Of a stretch of 64,000 nt of DNA, positions 53,001 to 62,308 are shown in pieces. The notes beneath the pieces were generated by a model. It saw only the letters and a list, made by a program, of their open reading frames with translations. It had not been told where the DNA came from and did no database searches. Where the stretch lies: assembly GCF_033955345.1 (NCBI RefSeq), contig NZ_CP138332.1, positions 1,798,001 to 1,862,000 of the forward strand. The letters are read 5' to 3'. The stretch's first letter is position 1, and each line of letters begins with the position of its first letter. A program made the translations under genes and the position numbers. The DNA is from Sphingobacterium bambusae (GTDB lineage Bacteria; Bacteroidota; Bacteroidia; Sphingobacteriales; Sphingobacteriaceae).

Positions 53001-54517
53001 CGCACCACGACATCTATTCTATCGAAGATTTAGCGCAGCTTATCTTCGACTTGAAGAATGCAAATCGTGCCGCGCGTATCAACGTAAAATTAGTTTCCAA
53101 AGCAGGTGTAGGTACTATCGCAGCCGGTGTTGCCAAAGCACATGCCGATGTGATCTTAATTGCTGGTTACGACGGCGGCACCGGAGCATCACCTATCAGT
53201 TCCATCAAGCATGCAGGTTTACCGTGGGAATTAGGCTTGGCCGAAGCTCACCAAACACTGGTACAAAACAAACTGCGTAGCCGTGTTGTGCTGCAGGCAG
53301 ACGGACAGATGAAAACCGGCCGCGATATTGTCATTGCTACTTTATTGGGTGCAGAAGAATGGGGTGTGGCTACCGCAGCGTTGGTTGCCGGCGGATGTAT
53401 CATGATGCGTAAATGCCACCTAAACACGTGCCCTGTAGGTGTTGCTACACAAGATCCAGAATTGCAAAAATTATTCTCGGGTAAACCGGAAGATATCGTG
53501 AACCTTTTCCGTTTCTTGGCAGAAGAGATCCGCGAAATTATGGCACAACTGGGCTTCCGCACCATCAACGAAATGGTGGGACGTGCGCAGTTCCTTAAAA
53601 AACGCGAAAATATTGACCATTGGAAAGCTTCAAAAATCGACTTCTCCAAAGTGCTTTATGTGGCGCGTAACGAACCATCTGAAAGCTTGTATAATACCCA
53701 AGAGCAAGATCACGGCATGAGCATGATCCTCGATTGGGGCTTATTGAAACAAGCCAAGTCGGCACTTGACACGAAGACGCCTGCCTTTGGTACGTTTAAG
53801 GTAAAAAATACAGACCGTACGATCGGCACCATGCTATCCAACGAGATATCCAAAATATACGGTGCTGATGGTTTACCGGACAACACGATTAACTTCAAAT
53901 TTGAAGGGTCTGCGGGACAGTCCTTTGGTGCCTTCGGCGCAAAAGGTCTTTCTTTCGAACTGGAAGGCGAAGCTAATGACTACGTAGGAAAAGGACTTTC
54001 TGGTGCACAATTGGCGATCTACCCTACGAGCGACAGTCCATTGACAGCACACGACAACATCATTATTGGTAACGTGGCTTTGTATGGAGCTACTTCGGGT
54101 CATCTCTTCATCAACGGTATGGCTGGTGAACGCTTCGCCGTTCGAAATTCCGGAGCTACAGCTGTAGTAGAAGGTATAGGCGACCACGGTTGCGAGTACA
54201 TGACAGGAGGAAGAGCCTTGATTTTAGGCCCTACAGGCCGAAACTTCGCGGCAGGGATGAGCGGCGGTATTGCTTGGATATACGATATTTCTGGCACTTT
54301 CCGCGACAACTGTAACCAAGAGATGGTCGATCTTGACCCACTGGATACGGAAGATGAAACTGCGATCATCGCGCTATTGAAACGTCATATCAACCTGACG
54401 AACAGTGAGCGCGCCAACTTCATCTTGCAAGATTGGGCAAATGAAAAGAGTAGATTTATCAAAGTATTCCCTAGAGAGTACAAAAATGTATTACGTAAAA
54501 AATTAGTGGAAGCTTAA
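50003..54517 (+). CDS. gltB: glutamate synthase, large subunit
   Basis: A 1504-residue multidomain enzyme. HDACGVGF near residue 21 holds the catalytic Cys of the class II amidotransferase, with a 20-residue propeptide before it. The central and FMN domains (ANRAARINVKLVSKAGVGTIAAG, GYDGGTGASP) follow, then CIMMRKCHLNTCPVGVATQ for the 3Fe-4S cluster, and a C-terminal GXGXG-type beta-helix (about 1270-1450). It makes two glutamates from glutamine and 2-oxoglutarate with GltD. GAGGAG upstream is the likely ribosome-binding site. gltD follows after 19 bases. Confidence 0.97.
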   Translation: MINERLPEQGLYNPDFEHDACGVGFVAHIKGQKSHQQVKDALTMLENMEHRGACGCDPESGDGAGIMIQLPHEFLWEECINIGIQLEEPGYYGTGMVFLPKEEELNSICREAIIEATASRGMKFLGFRDVPVSREGIGPTALSAEPEIVQFFVSRPDGVSTTEDFERKLFVLRRFIIQLVKQHQEYPLPLYIASLSCKTIIYKGQLTTYQVGTYYDDLKDPRVVSAFGLVHSRFSTNTFPSWSLAQPFRNIAHNGEINTLTGNLNWFYAGARALSSPYFSEEEMQILLPVVDRGQSDSACLDNVVELLLHSGRSLPHVMLMLVPEAWDGNTQMDPLKRAFYEYHATLMEPWDGPAALCFTDGKTIGATLDRNGLRPLRFAITSDDRVIVASEAGALPIPESLIIKKGRQQPGKIFVVDMEKGEIRSDEEVKGELIRQQPYSEWLDNYKIRMDELEEPRVTYTYLKKESVFKYQQAFGYSREDLETILTPMALTGYEPIGSMGTDVPLAILSDQPQHLSSYFKQFFAQVTNPPIDPIRERLVMSLATFIGNAGNILIEDKKFCHCVTLEHPILTSSELEKLRSIDTGIFQAKTLQLYFQADGKAGSLEAGLERLCRYADDAVRDGFEVIILSDRAIDSQHAAIPSILAVSAVHHHLIKTGNRGAVGLVVEAGDVWEVHHFACLLAFGATAINPYMALASIRTMKELGQIETDLVWDDLKKNYVKAICAGLLKIFSKMGISTLQSYHGAQIFEVLGIDKSVVDDYFCGSVSRIGGLKLDDIAKESLSKHWRAFGESRVEKKLLPEGGLYQWKRRGEGHLWSPETVHLLQKACRTTDYNSYKQYASIINNQKERMFTLRGLLDFAKHRTPVSIDEVEPIENIMKRFATGAMSMGSISTEAHSTLAIAMNRIGAKSNTGEGGEDPARFERLANGDSMRSAIKQVASARFGVTSHYLTEADEIQIKMAQGAKPGEGGQLPGHKVNDFIARLRHATPGVGLISPPPHHDIYSIEDLAQLIFDLKNANRAARINVKLVSKAGVGTIAAGVAKAHADVILIAGYDGGTGASPISSIKHAGLPWELGLAEAHQTLVQNKLRSRVVLQADGQMKTGRDIVIATLLGAEEWGVATAALVAGGCIMMRKCHLNTCPVGVATQDPELQKLFSGKPEDIVNLFRFLAEEIREIMAQLGFRTINEMVGRAQFLKKRENIDHWKASKIDFSKVLYVARNEPSESLYNTQEQDHGMSMILDWGLLKQAKSALDTKTPAFGTFKVKNTDRTIGTMLSNEISKIYGADGLPDNTINFKFEGSAGQSFGAFGAKGLSFELEGEANDYVGKGLSGAQLAIYPTSDSPLTAHDNIIIGNVALYGATSGHLFINGMAGERFAVRNSGATAVVEGIGDHGCEYMTGGRALILGPTGRNFAAGMSGGIAWIYDISGTFRDNCNQEMVDLDPLDTEDETAIIALLKRHINLTNSERANFILQDWANEKSRFIKVFPREYKNVLRKKLVEA

Positions 54518-54536
54518 TATAGCGGAGGAAACAGAA

Positions 54537-56003
54537 ATGGGCAAACCAACAGGATTTTTAGAATATGAAAGAACGCTTCCTCAGAAAGACACTGTAGAAA
54601 GCAGAAAACAAAATTATCAGGAATTTGTACACAGCTATTCCGATGATCAGTTAAATAATCAAGCCGCGCGCTGTATGAATTGCGGCATCCCTTTTTGCCA
54701 CTCGGGATGCCCACTGGGGAATGTGATTCCCGAATTCAACGATGCGGTTTATGACGGGCGCTGGGAAGAGGCCTACAATATATTAGTATCGACAAACAAC
54801 TTCCCGGAGTTTACCGGAAGGATATGTCCTGCGCCATGCGAAGCCGCCTGTGTGTTGGGTATCAACAAATCGCCCGTAGCCATCGAAGAAATTGAAAAGC
54901 ACATCATTGAGATTGCTTTTAAGAACAACTTCGTAAAGCCAAACAAAAACTTCATCAAGACCGGTAAAAGTGTGGCCGTAATTGGCGGAGGTCCCGCAGG
55001 GCTAGCAGCAGCAGCACAATTGAACAAGGCAGGCCATGATGTCGTTCTCTATGAACGTGATGATAAAGTGGGCGGTTTGTTACGTTATGGTATTCCAGAT
55101 TTCAAACTGGATAAGTCTATCATCGATCGTCGCGTAGCGGTCATGGAACAATCGGGTGTCGTATTTCGCACCAATGCAGAAGTCGGCGTAAATGTGCCTG
55201 CGAGTGAGTTACTGGCTTACGATGCTGTTGTGCTTGCTGGAGGTTCCACTATTCCGCGTAACCTTCCTATCCCAGGACGTGAATTAAAAGGTGTGCACTA
55301 TGCCATGGAGTTCCTGAAACAACAAAACAAACGTGTGGGCAACTCGCCTATTGAGGTAGAGGAAATACATGCTGCAGGAAAAAATGTATTGGTAATTGGT
55401 GGTGGTGATACGGGATCCGACTGTGTCGGAACTTCCAACCGTCACGGTGCAAATAGCGTTACACAGTTTGAATTGATGCCACAGCCGCCTAAAGATCGAA
55501 CCGTAGCGATGCCTTGGCCAACATACCCTATGCTACTGAAAACAACGACCTCTCATGAAGAAGGTTGTCAACGCCACTGGAGCGTGAGTACAAAAGCATT
55601 CTTGGGTGACGAAAAAGGTCACGTTCGTGCTGCCTTAGTCGTTGATTTGGAATGGGAAACGGACGCCTTTGGACGACCTACGAAATTCAAAGAGGTAGAG
55701 GGCTCTGAGCGCGAATTACCTTGTGAATTGGTTACATTGGCCATGGGCTTTTTGCACCCGCAACATGAAGGACTGTTGCAGCAACTGGGCGTTAAATTGA
55801 ACGAACGAGGAAATGTAGATGCTTCCGAAACGGACTACAAGGCATCTGCGGATAAAGTTTTTGTCGCTGGCGATATGCGTCGTGGACAATCCCTAGTGGT
55901 TTGGGCGATCTCAGAAGGTCGTGAATGTGCGCGTAAAGTAGACGAGTTCCTGATGGGATACTCAGAACTGGAGCGCAAAGATAAAGCTGTCTCATACGCT
56001 TAA
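54537..56003 (+). CDS. gltD: glutamate synthase, small subunit
   Basis: A 488-residue NAD(P)H-dependent subunit. [22 protein letters not shown] and CPAPCEAAC provide the cysteines for 4Fe-4S clusters, [13 protein letters not shown] binds FAD, and [12 protein letters not shown] binds NAD(P)H. It feeds electrons to GltB. GGAGG lies 7-12 bases before the start codon. The operon ends in a strong hairpin. Confidence 0.96.
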   Translation: MGKPTGFLEYERTLPQKDTVESRKQNYQEFVHSYSDDQLNNQAARCMNCGIPFCHSGCPLGNVIPEFNDAVYDGRWEEAYNILVSTNNFPEFTGRICPAPCEAACVLGINKSPVAIEEIEKHIIEIAFKNNFVKPNKNFIKTGKSVAVIGGGPAGLAAAAQLNKAGHDVVLYERDDKVGGLLRYGIPDFKLDKSIIDRRVAVMEQSGVVFRTNAEVGVNVPASELLAYDAVVLAGGSTIPRNLPIPGRELKGVHYAMEFLKQQNKRVGNSPIEVEEIHAAGKNVLVIGGGDTGSDCVGTSNRHGANSVTQFELMPQPPKDRTVAMPWPTYPMLLKTTTSHEEGCQRHWSVSTKAFLGDEKGHVRAALVVDLEWETDAFGRPTKFKEVEGSERELPCELVTLAMGFLHPQHEGLLQQLGVKLNERGNVDASETDYKASADKVFVAGDMRRGQSLVVWAISEGRECARKVDEFLMGYSELERKDKAVSYA

Positions 56004-56029
56004 TTTCATATACTTTAGTAAAAAGTGAG

Positions 56030-56057
56030 AAACCGGACTAGGTCCGGTTTTTTTTGT
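56030..56057 (+). terminator. Intrinsic terminator of gltBD
   Basis: AAACCGGAC and GTCCGGTTT pair around TAG, followed by TTTTTG. Confidence 0.9.
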
Positions 56058-56097
56058 TTTTCACAGATTTACTTTCGCGATCGCGTTTTTTAAATTT

Positions 56098-58746
56098 TTA
56101 GTTTTTAATTTTTAATTTCAACTGATGCTTACCTGCTTCCAACTTAACGGCCGCAGTCTCCAGCACATTGCTTGGTGGATAGAATGTGGCCGAAGCATTA
56201 GCAGGGATAACGACATCATATACAATCGTTTTCTTACTTTTCTTCCAGCTGGATTTAATCTCTCCATAAGGCGAGGTATGCGTCACCGACGAATGTTCCA
56301 ATCCTGCTGGGAAGATCGGTCGTAGCTGCACGTGTTTAAAGCCTGGCGCGGTTTCGTCTGGAACAATTCCACCGATAGATTTGAAAAACCAACCGCCAAT
56401 TTCGCCAAACATCATGTGGTTGTCCGAAATATCGCGTGCTGCCTGTAGATCCCAATTTTCCAACAAGGTAGTCGCTCCATTTACAACCCACCAACCCCAA
56501 GAAGGATAAGTGTCTTGAACAGCGACTTTGTAGGCGGTTTCTCCATAGCCATTGTCCTTTAACGCATTGAGCAACGCTTTCGCCCCTAAGACTCCCACAT
56601 CTAAATGAAAATTAGTAGCTTCCACACGCTTGTTTAGATTTTCGGCTACCTTTGCACGCATAGCATCGGGCACGACGCCCCAATATAAAGGGACGCTTAA
56701 CTCGGTTTGTGAACCATCGGCATAGACGCCCGTTTCCTGATTAAGGAATTTTGCATTGATAGCGTCTTTGATCTTACCGCTTAACGACTCATACTTTTGT
56801 GCATCTTCGGTATAACCAAAAAGTTTCGCCGCCGCAGCCAATATACGGGCGTCGGTATAAAAATAAACCGACGAAGTAAGCTCCAAATTCGAATTTGTTT
56901 TTACAGGAACCCAATCGCCACGCCCAAAACTGGTCAACCCTGTTGGGCTGATACGATCGACGTAATCCACGTAACGTTTGATATTTTCATAACACTCCCG
57001 TAGCAGGTGACTATCCCCATAAAACATATAAGCCTGCCATGGAATAATAGCGATTGTACTTGTCCAATCTAGTCCATTCGCTGTACCATAGCCCCAACCA
57101 CCGGTAGGGATAATATCAGGCAGCACACCGTTAGGCTGTTGTTCATCCCGATGGTCGGCCAACCATTTTTCGTAAACCGTGATACCATCAAAATTATAGA
57201 AAGCAGTCTCGATCGCCAAGTGCCCATCTCCGGTCCATCCGTTCTTCTCGCGCTGTGGACAATCGGTCGGATAGCCCATCAAATTTGATAGATAAGCGTT
57301 ATTGGTTACGCGCCACAAATCATTGACCAGCTTGGAGGAAGTCTCTACTGTACCAACAGGAGCAACATCACTGTGCGTAAAATAGCTCGTGATATTTCGC
57401 TCATCCAGCGCTAAAGGAACCGAGCTGCTCACTTCGACATAACGGAAGCCCTTGTAATTAAACTTTGGCATAAAGACATCTTCTTTCTTACCGCTCAGGA
57501 TCAAAATATCCGTTTGGAAAGGATCTTTCTCTTTGTCTCCACGATAGTACACATCAATGTTAGACATGTCTATACGTCCATCGGGCAACAAGCGTTCTCC
57601 ATGTTTGATCTTGACCACTGTTCCCTCAGGTCCATTCACTTTAAACTCGCTTATCCCCGACATATTTTGTCCCATATCAAAAACATAGGTTTGGGGATCA
57701 ATCCTTTTTGTAGAAATTGGCTTGTAAGCTCGCACACGCCTAATAGGAACAGTCTGTTGAGCAACGATGTTTGCTGAAGGAGCTGCACGATAACGTATTC
57801 CCTGCCATTTAGAATCATCGAAATTAGGTTTATCCCATCCCTCCTGTTCTAAACGAGCGTCATAGTGTTCTCCCGTGTAGATACTATTAGCGATAATCGG
57901 TCCGGATGATGTCTTCCAATCGCGTTCAGAGACAATAACTTCTTCGGTCCCGTCCGTATAATGCACGTGTAACTCTAAACAAAATGCCGGCCTTGCACGC
58001 CAAGGAGCGCGGTGAAAATCCCAAACGCCAATCGATTGATGGTTGTACCAACCATTACCCAAAACCACCCCCATGGCATTGCCGCCAGCTTGCAAGTGGC
58101 TAGTCACGTCGTGTACAACATATAAAGTCCGTCGATCAAAACGGGTATACATTGGATCCAAATGATGATCTCCAACTTTCTGTCCATTCAGAGATAATTC
58201 AAACAAGCCTGCCGCCGCCACGTACGCGCGTGCATACTTAACGGTCTTCTTAACTTGAAATTCTTTTCGGAAATAAGGTGCAGCTTTATGCTGTATGTCG
58301 TGCCCATCGCTAATCCAAGTACCTTTCCAACGGCCAGATCCCATCAATCCGGTTTCAAACGAGGCAACCGCAGAGGTGCTGGCCTTTCCGTCTTTATCCC
58401 ATACAACAACTTGCCAAAAGTAACGCGTAGCGGGCGACAAGGATTTTCCACCATAGGTAACCAACGCATCCGGCTTAGACTGCTTCCCGGAATCCCATAC
58501 GGTATTACCCCTTTTTTCCAGCAAGGCCAAGGAGTCGGTATGCACTAAAATCTGGTAGGCACTTTGTATAGCGCCTTGTCGATCATCTTGCATCATCCAC
58601 ATCAGACGAGGTTCTGCATTATCAATGCCAATGGGGTTTACGAGGTGTTCACATTTGAGTTGGATAGGTTTGCTCTGCGCCAATGCGCTAGAGTTCCACA
58701 GCAGTCCTGCCAAGCACGCAAGACTCCACATTACGTTGTTTTTCAT
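56098..58746 (-). CDS. alpha-L-rhamnosidase (GH78)
   Basis: An 882-residue secreted glycoside hydrolase. A signal peptide (1-23) is followed by N-terminal beta-sandwich domains, then the helical (alpha/alpha)6 catalytic domain with CPQREKNGWTGDGHLAIE and DWVPVKTNS, and a C-terminal beta domain after WGWWVVNGATT. These are GH78 marks. It removes L-rhamnose from plant or microbial glycans. It is not part of a visible SusC/SusD locus; the neighbours are unrelated. GC and codon use look like those around it. Confidence 0.9.
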   Translation of the reverse strand: MKNNVMWSLACLAGLLWNSSALAQSKPIQLKCEHLVNPIGIDNAEPRLMWMMQDDRQGAIQSAYQILVHTDSLALLEKRGNTVWDSGKQSKPDALVTYGGKSLSPATRYFWQVVVWDKDGKASTSAVASFETGLMGSGRWKGTWISDGHDIQHKAAPYFRKEFQVKKTVKYARAYVAAAGLFELSLNGQKVGDHHLDPMYTRFDRRTLYVVHDVTSHLQAGGNAMGVVLGNGWYNHQSIGVWDFHRAPWRARPAFCLELHVHYTDGTEEVIVSERDWKTSSGPIIANSIYTGEHYDARLEQEGWDKPNFDDSKWQGIRYRAAPSANIVAQQTVPIRRVRAYKPISTKRIDPQTYVFDMGQNMSGISEFKVNGPEGTVVKIKHGERLLPDGRIDMSNIDVYYRGDKEKDPFQTDILILSGKKEDVFMPKFNYKGFRYVEVSSSVPLALDERNITSYFTHSDVAPVGTVETSSKLVNDLWRVTNNAYLSNLMGYPTDCPQREKNGWTGDGHLAIETAFYNFDGITVYEKWLADHRDEQQPNGVLPDIIPTGGWGYGTANGLDWTSTIAIIPWQAYMFYGDSHLLRECYENIKRYVDYVDRISPTGLTSFGRGDWVPVKTNSNLELTSSVYFYTDARILAAAAKLFGYTEDAQKYESLSGKIKDAINAKFLNQETGVYADGSQTELSVPLYWGVVPDAMRAKVAENLNKRVEATNFHLDVGVLGAKALLNALKDNGYGETAYKVAVQDTYPSWGWWVVNGATTLLENWDLQAARDISDNHMMFGEIGGWFFKSIGGIVPDETAPGFKHVQLRPIFPAGLEHSSVTHTSPYGEIKSSWKKSKKTIVYDVVIPANASATFYPPSNVLETAAVKLEAGKHQLKLKIKN

Positions 58747-58924
58747 CTTCGGGGTTTATGTTAGTTCACTTTGTTCCGTACAGACTCCATAAAACGACAT
58801 ATAGAAAAGGGCAACCCTCTTACTAATCCGTTTTAGCTACACATCACTAATGTAAGCAATCCACTGCTGATCGATCGAAAAAAAAAGAAATTATTAGGAA
58901 TACAGTCGAAAAAAATTGGGCAGG

Positions 58925-59836
58925 TTAACGCAATTTACGATTGATTAAACGGCGCTCCTTATTTTCGATGTAGGTTTTAATGTAAGGATACACGAAAACT
59001 GCGCCCAATACAATCAGCGCGCCCACATAAAATCCCGCGCTCATGGTTTCTTTATGTCCAAAGATCAACACCGCTAAGATAATACCGTAAACCGGCTCCA
59101 TGTTGGTTGTCAAGGCTACGGTAAAGGCGCTAAGCTCCTTCATCACCGCAACGCCTAAAACGTAGGCTATGGCCGTACACAGCACACCCAACAACAGCAG
59201 GTATGCCCAATCAGATCCCTGTAACCACATTTTCTCACTGAAATCCCCAGTGAACAGCATAATCAACGAGATCCATAAAAATGCACCCAGCATCTCATAA
59301 AAGGTAATGATAGTAGGACTTGTGTGCTTTACCATCCGTGCATTTAATATGGAGAATATACTAGCACAAATCGCACATGATAGTCCACATACGATTCCCC
59401 AAACATATTGAAATTCGAACGTAAAGATGAGGTATATACCAAACACGATAACCAGTCCGATTGCTACGTCAGCTTTGGATATCCTTTTCTTGTTGATGAT
59501 GGGTTCGAGTATGGATGTAAACAAAGTGACGGACGATAAGGTCACCAAGGTTACCGAAACCGTGGAAATTTTTATGGCATGGAAAAAAAGCACCCAATGT
59601 AGGCCGACTACACCACCCACTGCAAGAAATTGCAGCAAACGCTCCTTTGTAACCTGTACCGATTTACCCACCAAGATAAAGTAGATAAATAAGGAAAGCG
59701 CAGCAATAAGCACCCTATACCACACCAAATGTAGCGCCGACACAGAGATGAGCCCACCTAGGATACCCGTAAATCCCCAAATCAATACGGTAAAATGTAA
59801 GATAAGGACGTTCTTGTTAATCGGAAATTGTTTCAT
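58925..59836 (-). CDS. EamA family (DMT) transporter
   Basis: A 303-residue membrane protein with about ten helices in two EamA repeats, each beginning with a hydrophobic segment such as VLILHFTVLIWGFTGILGG and VWGIVCGLSCAICASIFSIL. Members export small metabolites, often amino acids; the substrate cannot be told. The start lies 1 base after the stop of the LptG-like gene, so the two share a transcript. Confidence 0.85.
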   Translation of the reverse strand: MKQFPINKNVLILHFTVLIWGFTGILGGLISVSALHLVWYRVLIAALSLFIYFILVGKSVQVTKERLLQFLAVGGVVGLHWVLFFHAIKISTVSVTLVTLSSVTLFTSILEPIINKKRISKADVAIGLVIVFGIYLIFTFEFQYVWGIVCGLSCAICASIFSILNARMVKHTSPTIITFYEMLGAFLWISLIMLFTGDFSEKMWLQGSDWAYLLLLGVLCTAIAYVLGVAVMKELSAFTVALTTNMEPVYGIILAVLIFGHKETMSAGFYVGALIVLGAVFVYPYIKTYIENKERRLINRKLR

Positions 59837-59837
59837 G

Positions 59838-60920
59838 TTACTTGGGAGCCTTGTACTTCAACCAAAAGGCCAAGGTGAGGAATATGATATTTGGAATTAG
59901 AATTGCAATCAGCGGAGGCAACCCTCCCTTCAACGAAAACATGGTGGAGAACTGTACCAGCACTAGGAAGGTAAAACTTAGGGCTATACCTATCCCCAAG
60001 CTTAAGCCAATACCGCCGCGTACCTTTTTTGAAGAGAGCGACACGCCCATCAGCGTTAAGATAAATGCTGAAAAAGGACCAATATAGCGTTTATATTTCT
60101 CGAGCAATAAATCCGTCATCATTCCTGTTCCGCGCGTCTCTTCCTTGCTAATACGGTCATTCAGTTCATCGGTATCCATCGCCGTGAACACATTATCGTA
60201 AACTTCAAAATCCCGAGGCAACATATCCAGCGTAGTGTCACGACTCGTTCCTTTATCCATTTTCTCGCGTAATCCATCTATGGTACGCACCGTATAATCT
60301 TCGATCTTCCACTTCGTCGCAACAGAGTCCCAAGTGATACGCTCTGCTATCAACTTCTCGGTCAATTGGTCGCCATTAAATTTCTCCAAAGAAAACTTAT
60401 AGCCTATGTTACGCCGTGTATCAAAGTTATCGATATAAACGTAGGTATTTGAGTCGATCTGCATATGCGTAGACATCGTCGATCCACTCACTTTCTGCGG
60501 CTTGACATATACATTTTCGAAATTGACTTTGATTTTATTGGTATATGGGATGATCCAGATATTGGACACCAAAGTAAAGGTAAAAATCAGCCCTGCTGAA
60601 ATCATATAGGGCCGCAGGAAACGGTTGAAACTCATCCCGCCGCTTAAGATGGGTACCACTTCCGTCTGATCGGCCATTTTTGACGTAAAGAATATCACGG
60701 CAATAAAGTTGATGAGCGGCGTCAGCATATTTAGGAAGAAGGGAATACTGCCCAAGGCGTAATACTCCAAGAAAACCTTCGACATGGGCGCCTTGTTCTT
60801 CAAAAAATCATCTAACTTTTCCGAAACGTCAAAGACCACGATCACCACAATAAAAATACCCACCGTAAACACAAAGGTGCTTAGGTATTTTTTGATAATG
60901 TAGCGATCTATAATGTTCAT
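59838..60920 (-). CDS. LptF/LptG family permease
   Basis: A 360-residue permease. It begins MNIIDRYIIKKYLSTFVFTVGIFIVVIVVFDVSEKL, typical of LptG/YjgQ. Helices TM1-TM3 are followed by a large periplasmic beta-rich domain (residues about 110-255, LPRDFEVYDNVFTAMDTDELNDRI) and three further helices near the C-terminus. LptB2FG uses ATP to extract lipopolysaccharide from the inner membrane. The partner ATPase is not here. It lies 111 bases from tgt in the same direction. Confidence 0.88.
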   Translation of the reverse strand: MNIIDRYIIKKYLSTFVFTVGIFIVVIVVFDVSEKLDDFLKNKAPMSKVFLEYYALGSIPFFLNMLTPLINFIAVIFFTSKMADQTEVVPILSGGMSFNRFLRPYMISAGLIFTFTLVSNIWIIPYTNKIKVNFENVYVKPQKVSGSTMSTHMQIDSNTYVYIDNFDTRRNIGYKFSLEKFNGDQLTEKLIAERITWDSVATKWKIEDYTVRTIDGLREKMDKGTSRDTTLDMLPRDFEVYDNVFTAMDTDELNDRISKEETRGTGMMTDLLLEKYKRYIGPFSAFILTLMGVSLSSKKVRGGIGLSLGIGIALSFTFLVLVQFSTMFSLKGGLPPLIAILIPNIIFLTLAFWLKYKAPK

Positions 60921-61031
60921 TTTTAAAGTAAAAATTAAAAAGTAAAGAATGTTAAGGCGCTGCTATCTTTAGCTGATGCGCACATGTGGTGTTTGCCGCT
61001 AGCTCGAACCAGCATGAGTACGCAAGACCAA

Positions 61032-62162
61032 CTACAAGCGTTGTCCCAACACTTTGACCATCTTTTCCTTCCAGTCATAAAACGATCCATCAATAATCTT
61101 CTCGCGTGCTTGATTGACCAACCAAAGGTAAAAATGCAAGTTGTGCAACGAGGCAATCTGTGCTCCCAAGATCTCTTGCGAACGAATCAAATGTCGGAGA
61201 TAGGCCTTCGTATGGACCTGATCTACCAGAAGATCACTTTCCGCTTCAATAGGCGAAAAATCATCTTTCCATTTTTCATTCTTAATATTGATGATCCCCT
61301 GCTGGGTAAACAACATACCATTGCGCGCATTTCGTGTAGGCATAACACAATCAAACATGTCAATGCCCAGCGCTATATTCTCCAGAAGATTGATTGGTGT
61401 ACCAACCCCCATAAGATAACGCGGTTTATCCTTCGGCAAAATATTTGTCACCACCTCGGTCATCGCGTACATTTCCTCCGCAGGCTCGCCCACAGACAGT
61501 CCACCTATCGCATTACCATCCCGATTGAAGGAAGCGATCACTTCGGCGGATTTTTCACGAAGATCTTTATATACGGAGCCTTGTACAATAGGAAACAATG
61601 TCTGCTCATAGCCATATAGCGGCGCTGTACTATCAAAACGATCGACACAACGTTTTAACCAACGATGCGTCATATCCAAAGACTTTCTAGCGTAGCTGTA
61701 TTCGCAAGGATAGGGCGTACATTCGTCGAAAGCCATAATAATATCGGCTCCAATCACCCGCTGCGTATCCATCACATTCTCTGGGGTAAACAGGTGTTTT
61801 GATCCGTCAATGTGTGAACGAAAGGTTACACCTTCTTCACGAATCTTCCGTACCTCCGTCAACGAATACACCTGATAGCCTCCCGAATCGGTAAGAATGG
61901 GACCCTTCCAGTTGTTGAATTTATGCAAGCCACCTACTTTATGCAAAACATCGAGCCCCGGGCGAAGATACAAATGATAGGTATTGCCCAAGATAATCTG
62001 CGCCTGAATATCCTGCACCAATTCATGCTGATGAACGGCCTTTACCGTCCCGGCTGTGCCGACTGGCATAAAAATCGGTGTCTGAATATTCCCGTGTGCC
62101 GTCTCTAACAAACCTGCGCGTGCCCGAGATCCCTTATCTTCTGCCTGAAGCGTAAATTTCAT
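61032..62162 (-). CDS. tgt: tRNA-guanine transglycosylase (queuine/preQ1 insertion)
   Basis: A 376-residue TIM-barrel enzyme that exchanges guanine at the wobble base for preQ1. The base-binding Asp92 is in TDSGGYQVYS, FDECTPYP follows, and the nucleophile Asp271 lies in FDCVMPTRNARNG. The zinc-binding CxCxxC expected after SPI at about residue 308 is absent: the segment reads AESDLLVD, while the downstream His (SLHNL, His340) remains. The same loss appears to be common in Bacteroidota as far as I recall, so it is likely a lineage feature rather than damage. A -7 box lies at 62200-62207 (minus). Confidence 0.95.
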   Translation of the reverse strand: MKFTLQAEDKGSRARAGLLETAHGNIQTPIFMPVGTAGTVKAVHQHELVQDIQAQIILGNTYHLYLRPGLDVLHKVGGLHKFNNWKGPILTDSGGYQVYSLTEVRKIREEGVTFRSHIDGSKHLFTPENVMDTQRVIGADIIMAFDECTPYPCEYSYARKSLDMTHRWLKRCVDRFDSTAPLYGYEQTLFPIVQGSVYKDLREKSAEVIASFNRDGNAIGGLSVGEPAEEMYAMTEVVTNILPKDKPRYLMGVGTPINLLENIALGIDMFDCVMPTRNARNGMLFTQQGIINIKNEKWKDDFSPIEAESDLLVDQVHTKAYLRHLIRSQEILGAQIASLHNLHFYLWLVNQAREKIIDGSFYDWKEKMVKVLGQRL

Positions 62163-62199
62163 ATGCTTTTTTCCCTCTTACCCTGTGATAAAATCTCTG

Positions 62200-62207
62200 C
62201 AAAAATA
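62200..62207 (-). promoter_or_regulatory. Candidate -7 element (TATTTTTG) for tgt
   Basis: A TAnnTTTG match on the minus strand, 37 bases before the tgt ATG at 62162. Confidence 0.4.
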
Positions 62208-62270
62208 GGATAAAAATTGGCAGGAAACGAGTGCCGTACAAAATCTTAATAAAACTTAACTATTTCTCCG

Positions 62271-62299
62271 TTGTATCTTATAAGAAGACCTTATCTTTG
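62271..62299 (+). promoter_or_regulatory. Promoter for the glycosyltransferase gene (TTG-N18-TATCTTTG)
   Basis: TTG at 62271-62273 and TATCTTTG at 62292-62299 have consensus form and spacing. The -7 box ends 9 bases before the chosen ATG at 62309, so an ATG or GTG upstream of it would lie outside the transcript. Confidence 0.65.
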
Positions 62300-62308
62300 C
62301 TGTTCTGT

